13,672 nt of DNA, taken from SIG603 sp964370775. GTDB lineage: Bacteria > Bacillota > Clostridia > Oscillospirales > Acutalibacteraceae. The notes below the pieces were generated by a model. It had not been told where the DNA came from, did not search any database, and was given only the letters and a program-made list of their open reading frames with translations. The stretch is from the NCBI GenBank assembly GCA_964370775.1, contig CAYJKT010000046.1, positions 1 through 13,672 on the forward strand. Direction: 5' to 3'. A program made the translations under genes and the position numbers. Positions 6,550 to 13,618 of the stretch are shown in pieces (position 1 is the first letter of the stretch; every line of letters begins with the position of its first letter).

Positions 6550-7668
6550 ATGAATAATTTTAAACTTGTAAGTCCTTGTTTGCTAGGTGCAGAGGGTTTG
6601 GTAGCCGACGAGCTAAGAGCTATGGATATACAAAATGTTAACGCAGATAACGGCAGAGTGTTTTTTGAGGGAGATACCTCTACCATAGCAAGGGCGAATT
6701 TTGGCTTAAGATGTGCTGAGAGAGTTTTAATTCTTGTTGGTGAATTTAACGCAATGAGTTTTGAAGAATTATTTGAGGGGACAAAAGCGTTACCTTGGGA
6801 AGAACTAATTGGTAAAAACAATGCATTCCCTGTTAAGGGTAGAAGTGTTTCTAGCCAGCTTACAAGTATTCCAGATTGCCAAGCGATTATAAAAAAAGCT
6901 ATTGTTGAAAGACTTAAACAGTCATATAAAGTTGACTGGTTTAAAGAGGATAGCTCTACTTTGCAAGTGCAATTTTTGATTATGAAAGACAAAGTTAGCT
7001 TGATGATTGACACAAGTGGTGCTGGTCTTCATAAAAGAGGCTATAGAAAAAATTCAACTGACGCTCCTATTAAAGAAACTTTAGCTGCTATGATGGTTAA
7101 GCTTGCAAGAGTTCGTGGTGACGCTACTTTTTACGACCCGTTTTGTGGTTCAGGAACTATTTTGATAGAGGCTGCAACTTATGCACACAACATTGCTCCT
7201 GGGTTAAAAAGAACTTTTGCAGCACAAAACTGGACTGACAAAAAAGTGTGGGAAGACGAGCGTGAAAGAGCGTTGTCTCTTATAAAAAAAGATAGCGACT
7301 TCATAGCTTATGGCAGTGATATTGATGCGAATGCTATCAGATTATGCTCTGAGAACATAAAAAAAGCAGGCGTTGCTAAAAAGATTGTGTTAGAACAAAA
7401 AAATATCAAAGACTTTGTGGCTTCTACCGAATATGGTTGCGTTGTAACTAACCCACCTTATGGCGAGAGGTTGTTGGATTTAAAATCTGCAAGATATATT
7501 TATAAAGACATGGGCGAAGTGTTTGAGAGCAAACGTGGTTGGTCTTACACGATTATTAGCCCTGATGAAGAATTTGAGAAATTGTTTGGCAAAACAGCTG
7601 ATAGACGAAGAAAATTATATAACGGTATGTTAAAGTGCCAAGTGTTCATGTATTACAAAGTTAAGTGA
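6550..7668 (+). CDS. THUMP-domain class I SAM-dependent 23S rRNA guanine-N2 methyltransferase (RlmL/YpsC family)
   Basis: A 372-residue cytoplasmic enzyme of COG0116, equivalent to the RlmL half of E. coli RlmKL and to B. subtilis YpsC; it should methylate the N2 of a guanine in 23S rRNA using S-adenosylmethionine. The N-terminal ferredoxin-like/THUMP region occupies about 1-160 and includes TSGAGLHKRGYR. The methyltransferase domain follows, with motif I DPFCGSGTILIEAA (196-209), an acidic loop GSDIDANAI (255-263) and the catalytic NPPYGERL (301-308), the N2-guanine type motif. Length is normal for the single-domain Gram-positive form. ATG at 6550 has GGAG (6540-6543) six nt upstream; a TTG one codon earlier is spaced too closely. 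First gene of an operon: the lipid kinase starts 9 nt after its TGA. The exact target base is inferred from family, not visible here. Confidence 0.93.
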   Translation: MNNFKLVSPCLLGAEGLVADELRAMDIQNVNADNGRVFFEGDTSTIARANFGLRCAERVLILVGEFNAMSFEELFEGTKALPWEELIGKNNAFPVKGRSVSSQLTSIPDCQAIIKKAIVERLKQSYKVDWFKEDSSTLQVQFLIMKDKVSLMIDTSGAGLHKRGYRKNSTDAPIKETLAAMMVKLARVRGDATFYDPFCGSGTILIEAATYAHNIAPGLKRTFAAQNWTDKKVWEDERERALSLIKKDSDFIAYGSDIDANAIRLCSENIKKAGVAKKIVLEQKNIKDFVASTEYGCVVTNPPYGERLLDLKSARYIYKDMGEVFESKRGWSYTIISPDEEFEKLFGKTADRRRKLYNGMLKCQVFMYYKVK

Positions 7669-7677
7669 GGTAGTTTT

Positions 7678-8601
7678 ATGCGTTATGTTTTTGTGGTAAA
7701 CCCAAAAGCAGGTGTTAAAAATATTAGTGACGATGTGGAAATCTTGCTTGAAAAACACTTTGGTAAAACTGGAGAAGAATATAAAATTGTGTGTTCTGAA
7801 TACGCAGGGCATATCACCGATATTATTAAGGAAGAAGCAGAAAAAGGTGATGATGTTCGAGTGTATGGATTTGGTGGAGACGGCACACTTAATGAGATGA
7901 TTAAAGGTGCTGTTGAGTTTAACAATGTAGAGATTGGTATTTTTCCAACTGGCAGTGGCAACGATTATATAAAATCATTTGGTGAAAGAGAAGCTTTTTT
8001 ACACACAAAAAATCAGATTAACGGAACTAGCATAAATATAGATATTATAAAGACAAAAGACAGCTTAGCAGTTAACAACGCTTGTATCGGCTTTGACGCT
8101 AAGGTTGGTTATTCTATGGCTAAATTTAAAAGCTTGCCTAAGGTTTCAGGCAGTAATGCGTATAATTTAGCGCTTGTTAAATGCTTGTTTGGCAAATTAT
8201 CAGAAAAATTAAAAGTTAAAATTGCAACTGATGACGGAATAGAAATTATAAAAGATGACTTTATGTTTGCAGTTGTGTCTAGTGGAATGTATTATGGTGG
8301 GGGATTTAAAGCTGCACCAGAAGCAAGGGTTAATGACAGGTTGCTTGATATTATATTGATTAAAAAACCACCACTTGTTAAAATTCCGTCTATGATTAAT
8401 ATTTACAAAAAAGGATTACACTTGAATGACCCAAAATTCAAGGATTACTTAATATATCGCAAAGGTCTAAAGCTTGAAATCCAAAGTGAGAAACCTGTAT
8501 ACTCCACTTTGGACGGAGAGGGAGCAAAAGTATATGACGAAGATTTTACACTTTATGATAAAACGGTGCGTTTTATTCTGCCAAAGGGTATTGTTTATTA
8601 N
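7678..8601 (+). CDS. Diacylglycerol kinase-like lipid kinase (YegS/BmrU family), stop codon at the assembly gap
   Basis: A lipid kinase that would phosphorylate diacylglycerol or a related lipid at the inner face of the membrane, feeding phospholipid recycling. It shows the DAGK catalytic-domain signatures NPKAG (8-12), GFGGDGTLNE (64-73) and FPTGSGND (89-96), the SSGMYYGGGF and APEARVNDRLLDI segments, and a C-terminal STLDGE motif before VRFILPKG. Length is 307 residues, the usual size. Codon 308 is TA followed by the first N at 8601, so TAA or TAG at the gap edge is very likely. A conceptual translation that runs through the N run and fuses it to the next protein is an artefact. The start at 7678 has GAGG (7667-7670) seven nt upstream, overlapping the previous gene's TGA. 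Confidence 0.9.
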
Positions 8602-8700
8602 NNNNNNNNNNNNNNNNNNNNNNNNNNNNNNNNNNNNNNNNNNNNNNNNNNNNNNNNNNNNNNNNNNNNNNNNNNNNNNNNNNNNNNNNNNNNNNNNNNN
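8601..8700. other. Assembly gap (100 N)
   Basis: Exactly 100 unknown bases, the conventional length for a scaffold join of unknown size. It hides the last base of the lipid kinase stop codon, the spacer, and the start of the TM2 gene. The true distance may be longer or shorter. Confidence 0.97.
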
Positions 8701-8883
8701 TTATTAATTACAATTTTCCTAGGTGGTCTAGGTGTGCACAGATTTTTAGCTGGCAAAATTGGAACAGGTGTTCTATATTTATTAACAGCTGGTTTATTCG
8801 GAATTGGTACTATTGTTGATATCATTAAAATCGCAATGGGTAACTTCACAGACAAAGACGGACGTCCTTGGGGTGTTGATTAA
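8701..8883 (+). CDS. TM2-domain membrane protein, 5' end lost in the gap
   Basis: The 60 visible residues are the bulk of a TM2 domain: a first hydrophobic segment with FLGGLGVHRFLAGKIGTG, then a second (about 22-47, VLYLLTAGLFGIGTIVDIIKIA), ending DKDGRPWGVD. The glycine-rich turn with GxHRF and the DIIKI segment after the second helix are typical. It is a small integral membrane protein with two helices joined by a short turn; perhaps 15-40 N-terminal residues are missing. It reads in the same direction as the lipid kinase and probably ends that operon, since a terminator follows 46 nt after its TAA. The agreement of reading frame with the kinase across the N run is coincidental. Function of bacterial TM2 proteins is largely unknown. 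Confidence 0.85.
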   Translation, partial: LLITIFLGGLGVHRFLAGKIGTGVLYLLTAGLFGIGTIVDIIKIAMGNFTDKDGRPWGVD

Positions 8884-8929
8884 TCTTTAAACATTTTGGG
8901 TCAAAAGTGTAATACTTTTAATAAAAACT

Positions 8930-8957
8930 AAACCGCAGGAATAAATCTTGCGGTTTT
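8930..8957 (+). terminator. Rho-independent terminator after the TM2 gene
   Basis: AAACCGCA (8930-8937) pairs with TGCGGTTT (8949-8956) around an 11-nt loop, followed by a short TTTTAAT. It ends the methyltransferase-kinase-TM2 unit. The next gene's ribosome binding site begins only 6 nt later, so the hairpin could also act as an attenuator for it. Confidence 0.7.
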
Positions 8958-8972
8958 AATATAGGAGAAAAT

Positions 8973-10346
8973 ATGAAAAAAATAGGATTATTATTGTTAA
9001 TTATACTAGCAATGTCATTTGCTTTATCTGCTTGTGGCGAAGTTACTCTTGATGAATACACAGAGGTAATCACTGGTGAGCCATACAAGGAAGCAGAGAT
9101 GTTTGAGCTTGCACAGGCGCATGTTCAAAACATGTTAGATAACGAACTATCTGCTATATCTGATGACTTCGACGATACTATGACAGAAGTTATGAATATG
9201 GATATGTTACAAGTATCATGGGACGACATGACAAGTATGTTAGGTGAGCATGTTGGAAATTTATCTGTAGCTGGCGAAGAACTTGACGGCTTTTTTGTAT
9301 GCGCAGTTGTAGAAGAATTTGAGCTAACAGGTGTGCAGTTTACTATCACATATAATAAAGATAGAGAAGTAGCTGGACTTTACATGAATTATTACGAGCT
9401 ACCAGCGAAGCCTGAAACAAGCGAATTTTTCACAGAAGAAGTAGTGACTATAGGCACAGAGTTTCCATTAGAGGGCATCTTAACCTTGCCTAATGATGTC
9501 GAAAATCCTCCAGTAGTTTTGCTTGTACATGGTTCTGGCGCACAAGATTTAAACGAGACTATATTCGAGAACACTCCGTTTAAAGATATTGCACATTCTC
9601 TAGCAGAAAAAGGTATTGCGACCTTAAGATACGACAAACGCTTTTACACTTATTCTAAAGAGGGAAGCGAGCTTGGTTCAGCAGTTAACTTAGAAAACGA
9701 AGTACTTGAAGATGTTGACTTTGCACTAGATTTGCTTAGAAATGACGATAGGGTAGATAGTTCAAAAATATACGTGCTAGGACATTCATTAGGCGGCGGA
9801 CTTACTCCAGTTATTGCATATAAGCACGAAGATATAGCAGGAATTATCTCCATGGCTGGTTCGTTAAGACCATTATACGAAATAAGTTATGACCAAAACA
9901 AAGCCATAGAAAGCACTTTGGACACTGGGATTTATGACGAAGAAACAGAAGCGATTATCCGTGAAGATATGAAACAAGTAGAAAAAGATATTATCACACT
10001 TAGAGGTGATTTTTCTGATATTCCAGATGATGAGTTCTTAATGGGATTTTATGCAGGCTACCAAAAATCTGTGCAAGTTTATCAAGGTTTAAACTTCATA
10101 AATGAAATAGATTTGCCTATCTTAGTCTTACAAGGCGAAGCAGATTTCCAAGTATCACCTGATACTGATTATTCACTTTGGGAAGATACAATAGGCGAAA
10201 GAGAGAACGCAACATTAATTTTATACCCTGAACTTAACCACTTGATGATGAAAACAAATGGATACACAGATTACAATGATTATGCTGTAAAAGATGAAGT
10301 AAGTAGCGATGTTATTACAGATATAAGCGAATTTATAAATAATTGA
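8973..10346 (+). CDS. Lipoprotein alpha/beta hydrolase with N-terminal DUF3887-like domain
   Basis: A 457-residue exported serine hydrolase, lipid-anchored on the outer face of the membrane. The lipoprotein signal MKKIGLLLLIILAMSFALSAC has a lipobox LSAC with the modified cysteine at C21. Residues about 40-140 form a small alpha+beta domain of the DUF3887 type often found before such hydrolases. The alpha/beta hydrolase domain then shows the oxyanion segment LLVHGSG (183-189), the nucleophile elbow GHSLGG (S272), the acid in LQGEADFQ (D391) and the histidine in LNHLMM (H423), so the triad is intact. The closest general class is dienelactone hydrolase/acyl-esterase-like; the substrate is unknown. 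ATG at 8973 has AGGAG (8963-8967) five nt upstream. No clear promoter lies between the terminator and the gene. A strong terminator follows. Confidence 0.9.
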   Translation: MKKIGLLLLIILAMSFALSACGEVTLDEYTEVITGEPYKEAEMFELAQAHVQNMLDNELSAISDDFDDTMTEVMNMDMLQVSWDDMTSMLGEHVGNLSVAGEELDGFFVCAVVEEFELTGVQFTITYNKDREVAGLYMNYYELPAKPETSEFFTEEVVTIGTEFPLEGILTLPNDVENPPVVLLVHGSGAQDLNETIFENTPFKDIAHSLAEKGIATLRYDKRFYTYSKEGSELGSAVNLENEVLEDVDFALDLLRNDDRVDSSKIYVLGHSLGGGLTPVIAYKHEDIAGIISMAGSLRPLYEISYDQNKAIESTLDTGIYDEETEAIIREDMKQVEKDIITLRGDFSDIPDDEFLMGFYAGYQKSVQVYQGLNFINEIDLPILVLQGEADFQVSPDTDYSLWEDTIGERENATLILYPELNHLMMKTNGYTDYNDYAVKDEVSSDVITDISEFINN

Positions 10347-10358
10347 TATAATAATTTT

Positions 10359-10384
10359 AGGAGAGTTTTTACTCTCCTTTTTTT
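10359..10384 (+). terminator. Rho-independent terminator of the hydrolase gene
   Basis: AGGAGAGT (10359-10366) and ACTCTCCT (10371-10378) form an 8-bp stem with a four-T loop, followed by TTTTTT to 10384. Confidence 0.92.
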
Positions 10385-10388
10385 GCAC

Positions 10389-10420
10389 AAAATACGGACG
10401 AGATTTAAGCTCGTCCGTAT
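10389..10420 (-). terminator. Rho-independent terminator of the LCP gene
   Basis: An 11-bp perfect stem (10392-10402 with 10410-10420), arms ATACGGACGAG and its complement, with a 7-nt loop. On the minus strand it is followed by TTTTG. It lies 8 nt past the LCP stop codon, back to back with the hydrolase terminator. Confidence 0.85.
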
Positions 10421-10428
10421 AAATAAGT

Positions 10429-11517
10429 TTATTCAGTTTCTTTTAATATATCATATTGATCTTCATATATAAATCTGTTAAGTTCTTCGCCAGCTGCCAT
10501 TGTGTCGTAATCCCACATCCAGCCTCCGCCTTCAAAAAATCCGTCTCCAACAGATACATTTTGTAAATCAGTTGGAACAGCAAATTGCTCAATACTAAAA
10601 TCTGTTGCTAATATAGGCGTTAAACCAATGATAGTAGACACACCAAGAGATGTTTCACAATAATTAGATACTTCATTAATAATGTCTGGGTATTCCAATG
10701 GTGATATAGAAGTTGCTTTATCTAAAAGTGCTAACAAAACTGTTTGTTGTCTATTTGCTCGCTCGTCATCTCCGTCAATACTACGAATTCTAGAATAAGA
10801 AACTGCTTGACTTCCGTCTAAAGTTACGAGACCACCGCTTGTATCGCTTAATCTTTCGCCTTGTATTTCGCCTACCATTCCGTTAATTAGTGAAGCTTCA
10901 GAAGAAGTAATTTCTATTTCAACTCCACCAAAGGCATCAATAATATTAACTAGACCATGAAAGTTAACAGTTACATAATCTTGTACGTTCAAGCCAAAGT
11001 TTGAGTTGATTGTCTTGATTGTTAATTCAGGTCCACCATATACGTAAGCATGGTTTATTTTATCATATCCTGAACTATAAGCACTTTCTTCACCAATATA
11101 TACTCTGCTATCTCTTAAAATAGATGTAAGCTTAATTTTACCGTGAATTTCATCTACTGATAAAATCATAATTGAGTCAGGTCTGCCAGAATAATCACCA
11201 GAATAATTATCCAAACCAAAAAGGGCAATATTTGTTATGTTTTCATGCTCTATAGTTCCCGATACAATACCAAGTTCTTCTTTGTCTCTTGTAATCTCTG
11301 TTGTAGTTAAACCAGCTAATAGGTAGTTAGAAACATAAAGCATTCCTGCACCTACTGCTATAAAGAGAACGCACAATATTGTTAAAAAGACTTTTAATCC
11401 AGTGTGCTTTTTCTTTTTAGGTTTACCAGACATATTATATGCTTGTTTTGATTTATAACTAGAGATATCTTGGAAACCATCGTCTACTTGTTTCTTAGAT
11501 GTTCTTTTTTTTGCCAT
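10429..11517 (-). CDS. LytR-CpsA-Psr (LCP) family cell-wall polymer ligase
   Basis: A membrane enzyme that transfers undecaprenyl-pyrophosphate-linked glycopolymers onto peptidoglycan outside the cell. At 362 residues it has a lysine-rich cytoplasmic N-terminus, one transmembrane helix (about 42-64) and an extracellular LCP domain. LCP landmarks: NIALFGLDN (96-104), RPDSIMILS (112-120), the phosphate-binding segment TSILRDSRV (131-139), DKINHAYVYGG (152-162), GGVEIEI, and the arginine-rich YSRIRSIDGDDERANRQQ (241-258). The usual SIPRD is SILRD here; the Arg/Asp pair is kept. The start is uncertain: ATG at 11517 opens a typical MAKKRTSKK tail but its AAGGG lies 13 nt away inside a small GGG/CCC hairpin; GTG at 11538 lies too close to an AAAGGA. 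I prefer the ATG. Single-gene unit with a strong promoter. Confidence 0.9.
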   Translation of the reverse strand: MAKKRTSKKQVDDGFQDISSYKSKQAYNMSGKPKKKKHTGLKVFLTILCVLFIAVGAGMLYVSNYLLAGLTTTEITRDKEELGIVSGTIEHENITNIALFGLDNYSGDYSGRPDSIMILSVDEIHGKIKLTSILRDSRVYIGEESAYSSGYDKINHAYVYGGPELTIKTINSNFGLNVQDYVTVNFHGLVNIIDAFGGVEIEITSSEASLINGMVGEIQGERLSDTSGGLVTLDGSQAVSYSRIRSIDGDDERANRQQTVLLALLDKATSISPLEYPDIINEVSNYCETSLGVSTIIGLTPILATDFSIEQFAVPTDLQNVSVGDGFFEGGGWMWDYDTMAAGEELNRFIYEDQYDILKETE

Positions 11518-11571
11518 ATTTAAAGGGTTTCCCTTCACTTCCTTTCAACTAAATGAAATCGTAAATTGTAT

Positions 11572-11584
11572 ATAGTAATACTAT
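11572..11584. promoter_or_regulatory. 13-bp palindrome in the LCP leader, possible operator
   Basis: ATAGTAATACTAT, perfect 6-bp arms about one base, lies about 15-27 nt downstream of the predicted LCP transcript start. It is AT-rich and could be chance, but the position suits a repressor site. Confidence 0.3.
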
Positions 11585-11605
11585 TTTACTATTCTAACTT
11601 CGCCC

Positions 11606-11634
11606 ATTATACTACTATTTTATAAATAAGTCAA
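11606..11634 (-). promoter_or_regulatory. Sigma-A promoter of the LCP gene
   Basis: Minus strand TTGACT (11629-11634), a 17-nt spacer, TATAAT (11606-11611). The predicted start is near 11599, giving an untranslated leader of about 80 nt. Confidence 0.82.
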
Positions 11635-11687
11635 CTTTCTGCTATTTTTCGCTCTGATTTATCACTATTATTTCCCAATTTTATAGC

Positions 11688-11718
11688 AAAAAACCGCTTT
11701 ATCTAAATATAAAACGGT
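11688..11718 (-). terminator. Rho-independent terminator of the MarR-antiporter operon
   Basis: A 10-bp stem with one G-U (11693-11702 with 11709-11718, ACCG/CGGT at the base), a 6-nt loop, then a run of T on the minus strand. CTTTTT follows on the plus side, so it can also fold in the other orientation, though nothing is transcribed toward it there. It insulates the LCP promoter from the antiporter operon. Confidence 0.8.
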
Positions 11719-11747
11719 CTTTTTATATCTAAAGTGAGAACTTGTAA

Positions 11748-12986
11748 TCATTTCTTATCAGGGTGAATTTCTCCAGCCCATTCTAAGCCTTTTTTTGCTA
11801 TAATAACAGCAAATATCTCGTTAATAACTGCTGCTGAGGCTATCGTGCCTTGCACAAGTGTAGCTGACTCTGGGTCAAAAGGTAAAAGTGTAGTTACTGC
11901 CATTCCGGTAAACACTAGTGACACACCTGAATGAGGAAGTAGTGTAAAGCCTAAATATTTTGTCATTGTTGGCGTAGCATTAACTTTTTTAGCCATAAAA
12001 TATGTGCTAAAGTATTTGCCGAGTCCTCTTGTTATAATATAGATAGCTGTAAACACACCAGCGCCTAAAATCAATCTATAATCTAATGGTGCAGCTAAGT
12101 TTAAAATCATTATAATAAATCCTATTCCTGCAATTGGTTTTAGCGATAAACTTATTTTTTCCACTGCGTTGTGAGGTGCTACGTTGCTTAATGTTGCAAA
12201 AAACGCAAGTCCTATCATCATGTAGTTTAGTGACGGAGTAGGTAGCACAAAGTTGTCGATTAAATAGCTAACAGCAAAAACAATCACTAGTAAAGAATAT
12301 CCTACAATAGCAGAGCCTTTTTGAGTTAGTTCTTTTCTTTTTAAAAGAGGAGAGGCCAAATATCCTAAGCCTATACCTAACATAAATGGCAATAATACAG
12401 ATATAAATATTACCACAAGAACATTGCTTCCACCAACACTTCCCATAGCCCCAACCAATGAGTTAACAGTAAAGAAAATCGCAATAGCAATAACGTCATC
12501 TAGCATAGCTATTGGCAAAAGAGCACTAGAAATCGGTCCTTTTGATTTGAACTCGTTTACAATGGATAAAGACGGTGCAGGAGCTGTTGCAAGTGCAATC
12601 CCACCGAAAATAACAGCGACATACAACGGAACATTTGTGAAATAGAAAAGCACACCAAAGCATAGTGTTACCAATAAAAAAGTACCTATACTCTCTGCCA
12701 TGGTTATAGCAACTATCTGTTTGCCAGATTTTTTAAGGTTTTTGATGATCAACTCTCTGCCAAAAGTTACACCGACTGCACATTCCAAAAATGTAGATAT
12801 AGTGTGATACCATGATGTATCCATAACTTCTTGAGACATCAAATTAAGCGCGTGAGGACCTAATGCCATTCCCGTGATAAGCCAACCTAAAATTGCAGGT
12901 AGTTTTAATTTAGATACCAACTTACCAACAACAATGGCGATAAATACTGTTAGAACTATGCGTCCGACATACAATAATACTTCCAT
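11748..12986 (-). CDS. CPA-family cation:proton antiporter (Na+/H+ exchanger domain)
   Basis: A 412-residue integral membrane protein, almost entirely hydrophobic, with roughly 11-13 helices. It matches the sodium/proton exchanger family (Pfam PF00999): AILGWLITGMALGPHAL near residues 31-47, ECAVGVTFGREL about 68-79, and the core LLPIAMLDDVIAIAIFF, whose paired aspartates are typical of the ion-binding site. The second half includes LPHSGVSLVFTGMA. It should exchange Na+ or K+ for protons across the cytoplasmic membrane. No C-terminal RCK/TrkA-N nucleotide-binding domain is present, unlike the longer KefB-type members. ATG at 12986 has GGAG (12993-12996) six nt upstream, inside the end of the MarR gene. 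It starts 3 nt after that gene's TAA, so the two are cotranscribed and probably coupled. The ion preference is not readable from sequence. Confidence 0.9.
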   Translation of the reverse strand: MEVLLYVGRIVLTVFIAIVVGKLVSKLKLPAILGWLITGMALGPHALNLMSQEVMDTSWYHTISTFLECAVGVTFGRELIIKNLKKSGKQIVAITMAESIGTFLLVTLCFGVLFYFTNVPLYVAVIFGGIALATAPAPSLSIVNEFKSKGPISSALLPIAMLDDVIAIAIFFTVNSLVGAMGSVGGSNVLVVIFISVLLPFMLGIGLGYLASPLLKRKELTQKGSAIVGYSLLVIVFAVSYLIDNFVLPTPSLNYMMIGLAFFATLSNVAPHNAVEKISLSLKPIAGIGFIIMILNLAAPLDYRLILGAGVFTAIYIITRGLGKYFSTYFMAKKVNATPTMTKYLGFTLLPHSGVSLVFTGMAVTTLLPFDPESATLVQGTIASAAVINEIFAVIIAKKGLEWAGEIHPDKK

Positions 12987-12989
12987 ACC

Positions 12990-13427
12990 TTACTCCAATT
13001 CATTTATATTTTTTTCTATTATATTTAATACTTCTTTATATATTTCTAATTTATCTTCATCTACTCCACGATAAATTAATTGTAAATAATCCTCTTGCAC
13101 TTTTTTGCCGTCGATAGTTATAGGTATAGAATTATCAGTAAGAGTAATACGCACAATTCTCCTGTCTACTTTATCCACTACTGTTTCTATCAAGTTTTTT
13201 TGTCTAAGCATTTCCACTGTTTTAGACACCGTAGATTTTGTAAATCGTCTAACGTCTACAATCTCTTTTGCAGTGTTGTATTCTGGGTTATTAAACAAGA
13301 ACATAAGCACATCAAGCTCATTTACGCTTATTTCGAACTTGTCACAAACTGTAGATTGCATAGATTGATATGTAGTTTTTACACTTTGCATTCTATATAG
13401 CATTTGATAAAGTTTTATACTAATCAC
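12990..13427 (-). CDS. MarR-family winged helix-turn-helix regulator
   Basis: A 145-residue DNA-binding regulator of usual MarR length. The N-terminal helix and helix LSVNELDVLMFLFNNPEYNTA-like segment (about 33-52) precede the helix-turn-helix with recognition helix TKSTVSKTVEMLRQKNLI (63-80) and the wing VVDKVDRRIVRITLTD (83-98), which carries the DxxDRR pattern of the family; a C-terminal dimerisation helix ends at 145. It precedes the antiporter in one operon and most likely represses it in answer to an unknown ligand or ion stress. A GTTTC/GAAAC dyad on its promoter suits autoregulation. The start is unclear: GTG at 13427 overlaps the AAGGAG itself. An ATA codon 9 nt further (13418), or ATG at 13403, are other choices; the ATG gives a 137-residue protein. 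Confidence 0.88.
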   Translation of the reverse strand: MISIKLYQMLYRMQSVKTTYQSMQSTVCDKFEISVNELDVLMFLFNNPEYNTAKEIVDVRRFTKSTVSKTVEMLRQKNLIETVVDKVDRRIVRITLTDNSIPITIDGKKVQEDYLQLIYRGVDEDKLEIYKEVLNIIEKNINELE

Positions 13428-13447
13428 TCCTTAATATAGTATCTATA

Positions 13448-13467
13448 GAAACTGTTTCCGCCGAAAC
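13448..13467. promoter_or_regulatory. Candidate MarR operator
   Basis: Three half-sites in a row: GAAAC (13448-13452), GTTTC (13454-13458), GAAAC (13463-13467). The first two form GAAAC-T-GTTTC and the last two form GTTTC-CGCC-GAAAC. They start just past the -10 box and cover the predicted transcript start of the MarR-antiporter operon, the usual place for autorepression. Confidence 0.6.
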
Positions 13468-13468
13468 T

Positions 13469-13497
13469 ATTTTACTGCATAAATATAAGTATGTCAA
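13469..13497 (-). promoter_or_regulatory. Sigma-A promoter of the MarR-antiporter operon
   Basis: Minus strand TTGACA (13492-13497), a 17-nt spacer, TAAAAT (13469-13474). Predicted start near 13462, within the dyad. Confidence 0.78.
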
Positions 13498-13567
13498 GTA
13501 AAAAGTAAAGGATTAAAAGAGAAGATAAAACTTAGAAAAATAAAATAAAGAAAAATGTAAAAAATGC

Positions 13568-13596
13568 TTGACTTTTTTAAAACAAGGTGATATAAT
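13568..13596 (+). promoter_or_regulatory. Sigma-A promoter of the tRNA-Gly gene or tRNA operon
   Basis: TTGACT (13568-13573), a 17-nt spacer, TATAAT (13591-13596); predicted start near 13603, 16 nt before the mature tRNA. It is read divergently from the MarR operon. Confidence 0.85.
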
Positions 13597-13618
13597 AACT
13601 AAGTCGCAAAAAGAGTAT

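Noticed and set aside
6525..6557. A 10-codon leader reading frame (GTG start, eight nt after AAGGAG at 6511-6516) overlapping the methyltransferase start
   Set aside because: The predicted transcript starts near 6517, just past that AAGGAG, so the binding site would not be in the mRNA.
7678..8883. A single 401-residue lipid kinase-TM2 protein
   Set aside because: It depends on translating through 100 N; the kinase is complete without it.
8903..8919. AAAAGT-GTAAT-ACTTTT inverted repeat before the hydrolase gene
   Set aside because: Only 6 bp, AT-rich and not followed by T; too weak to call an operator or terminator.
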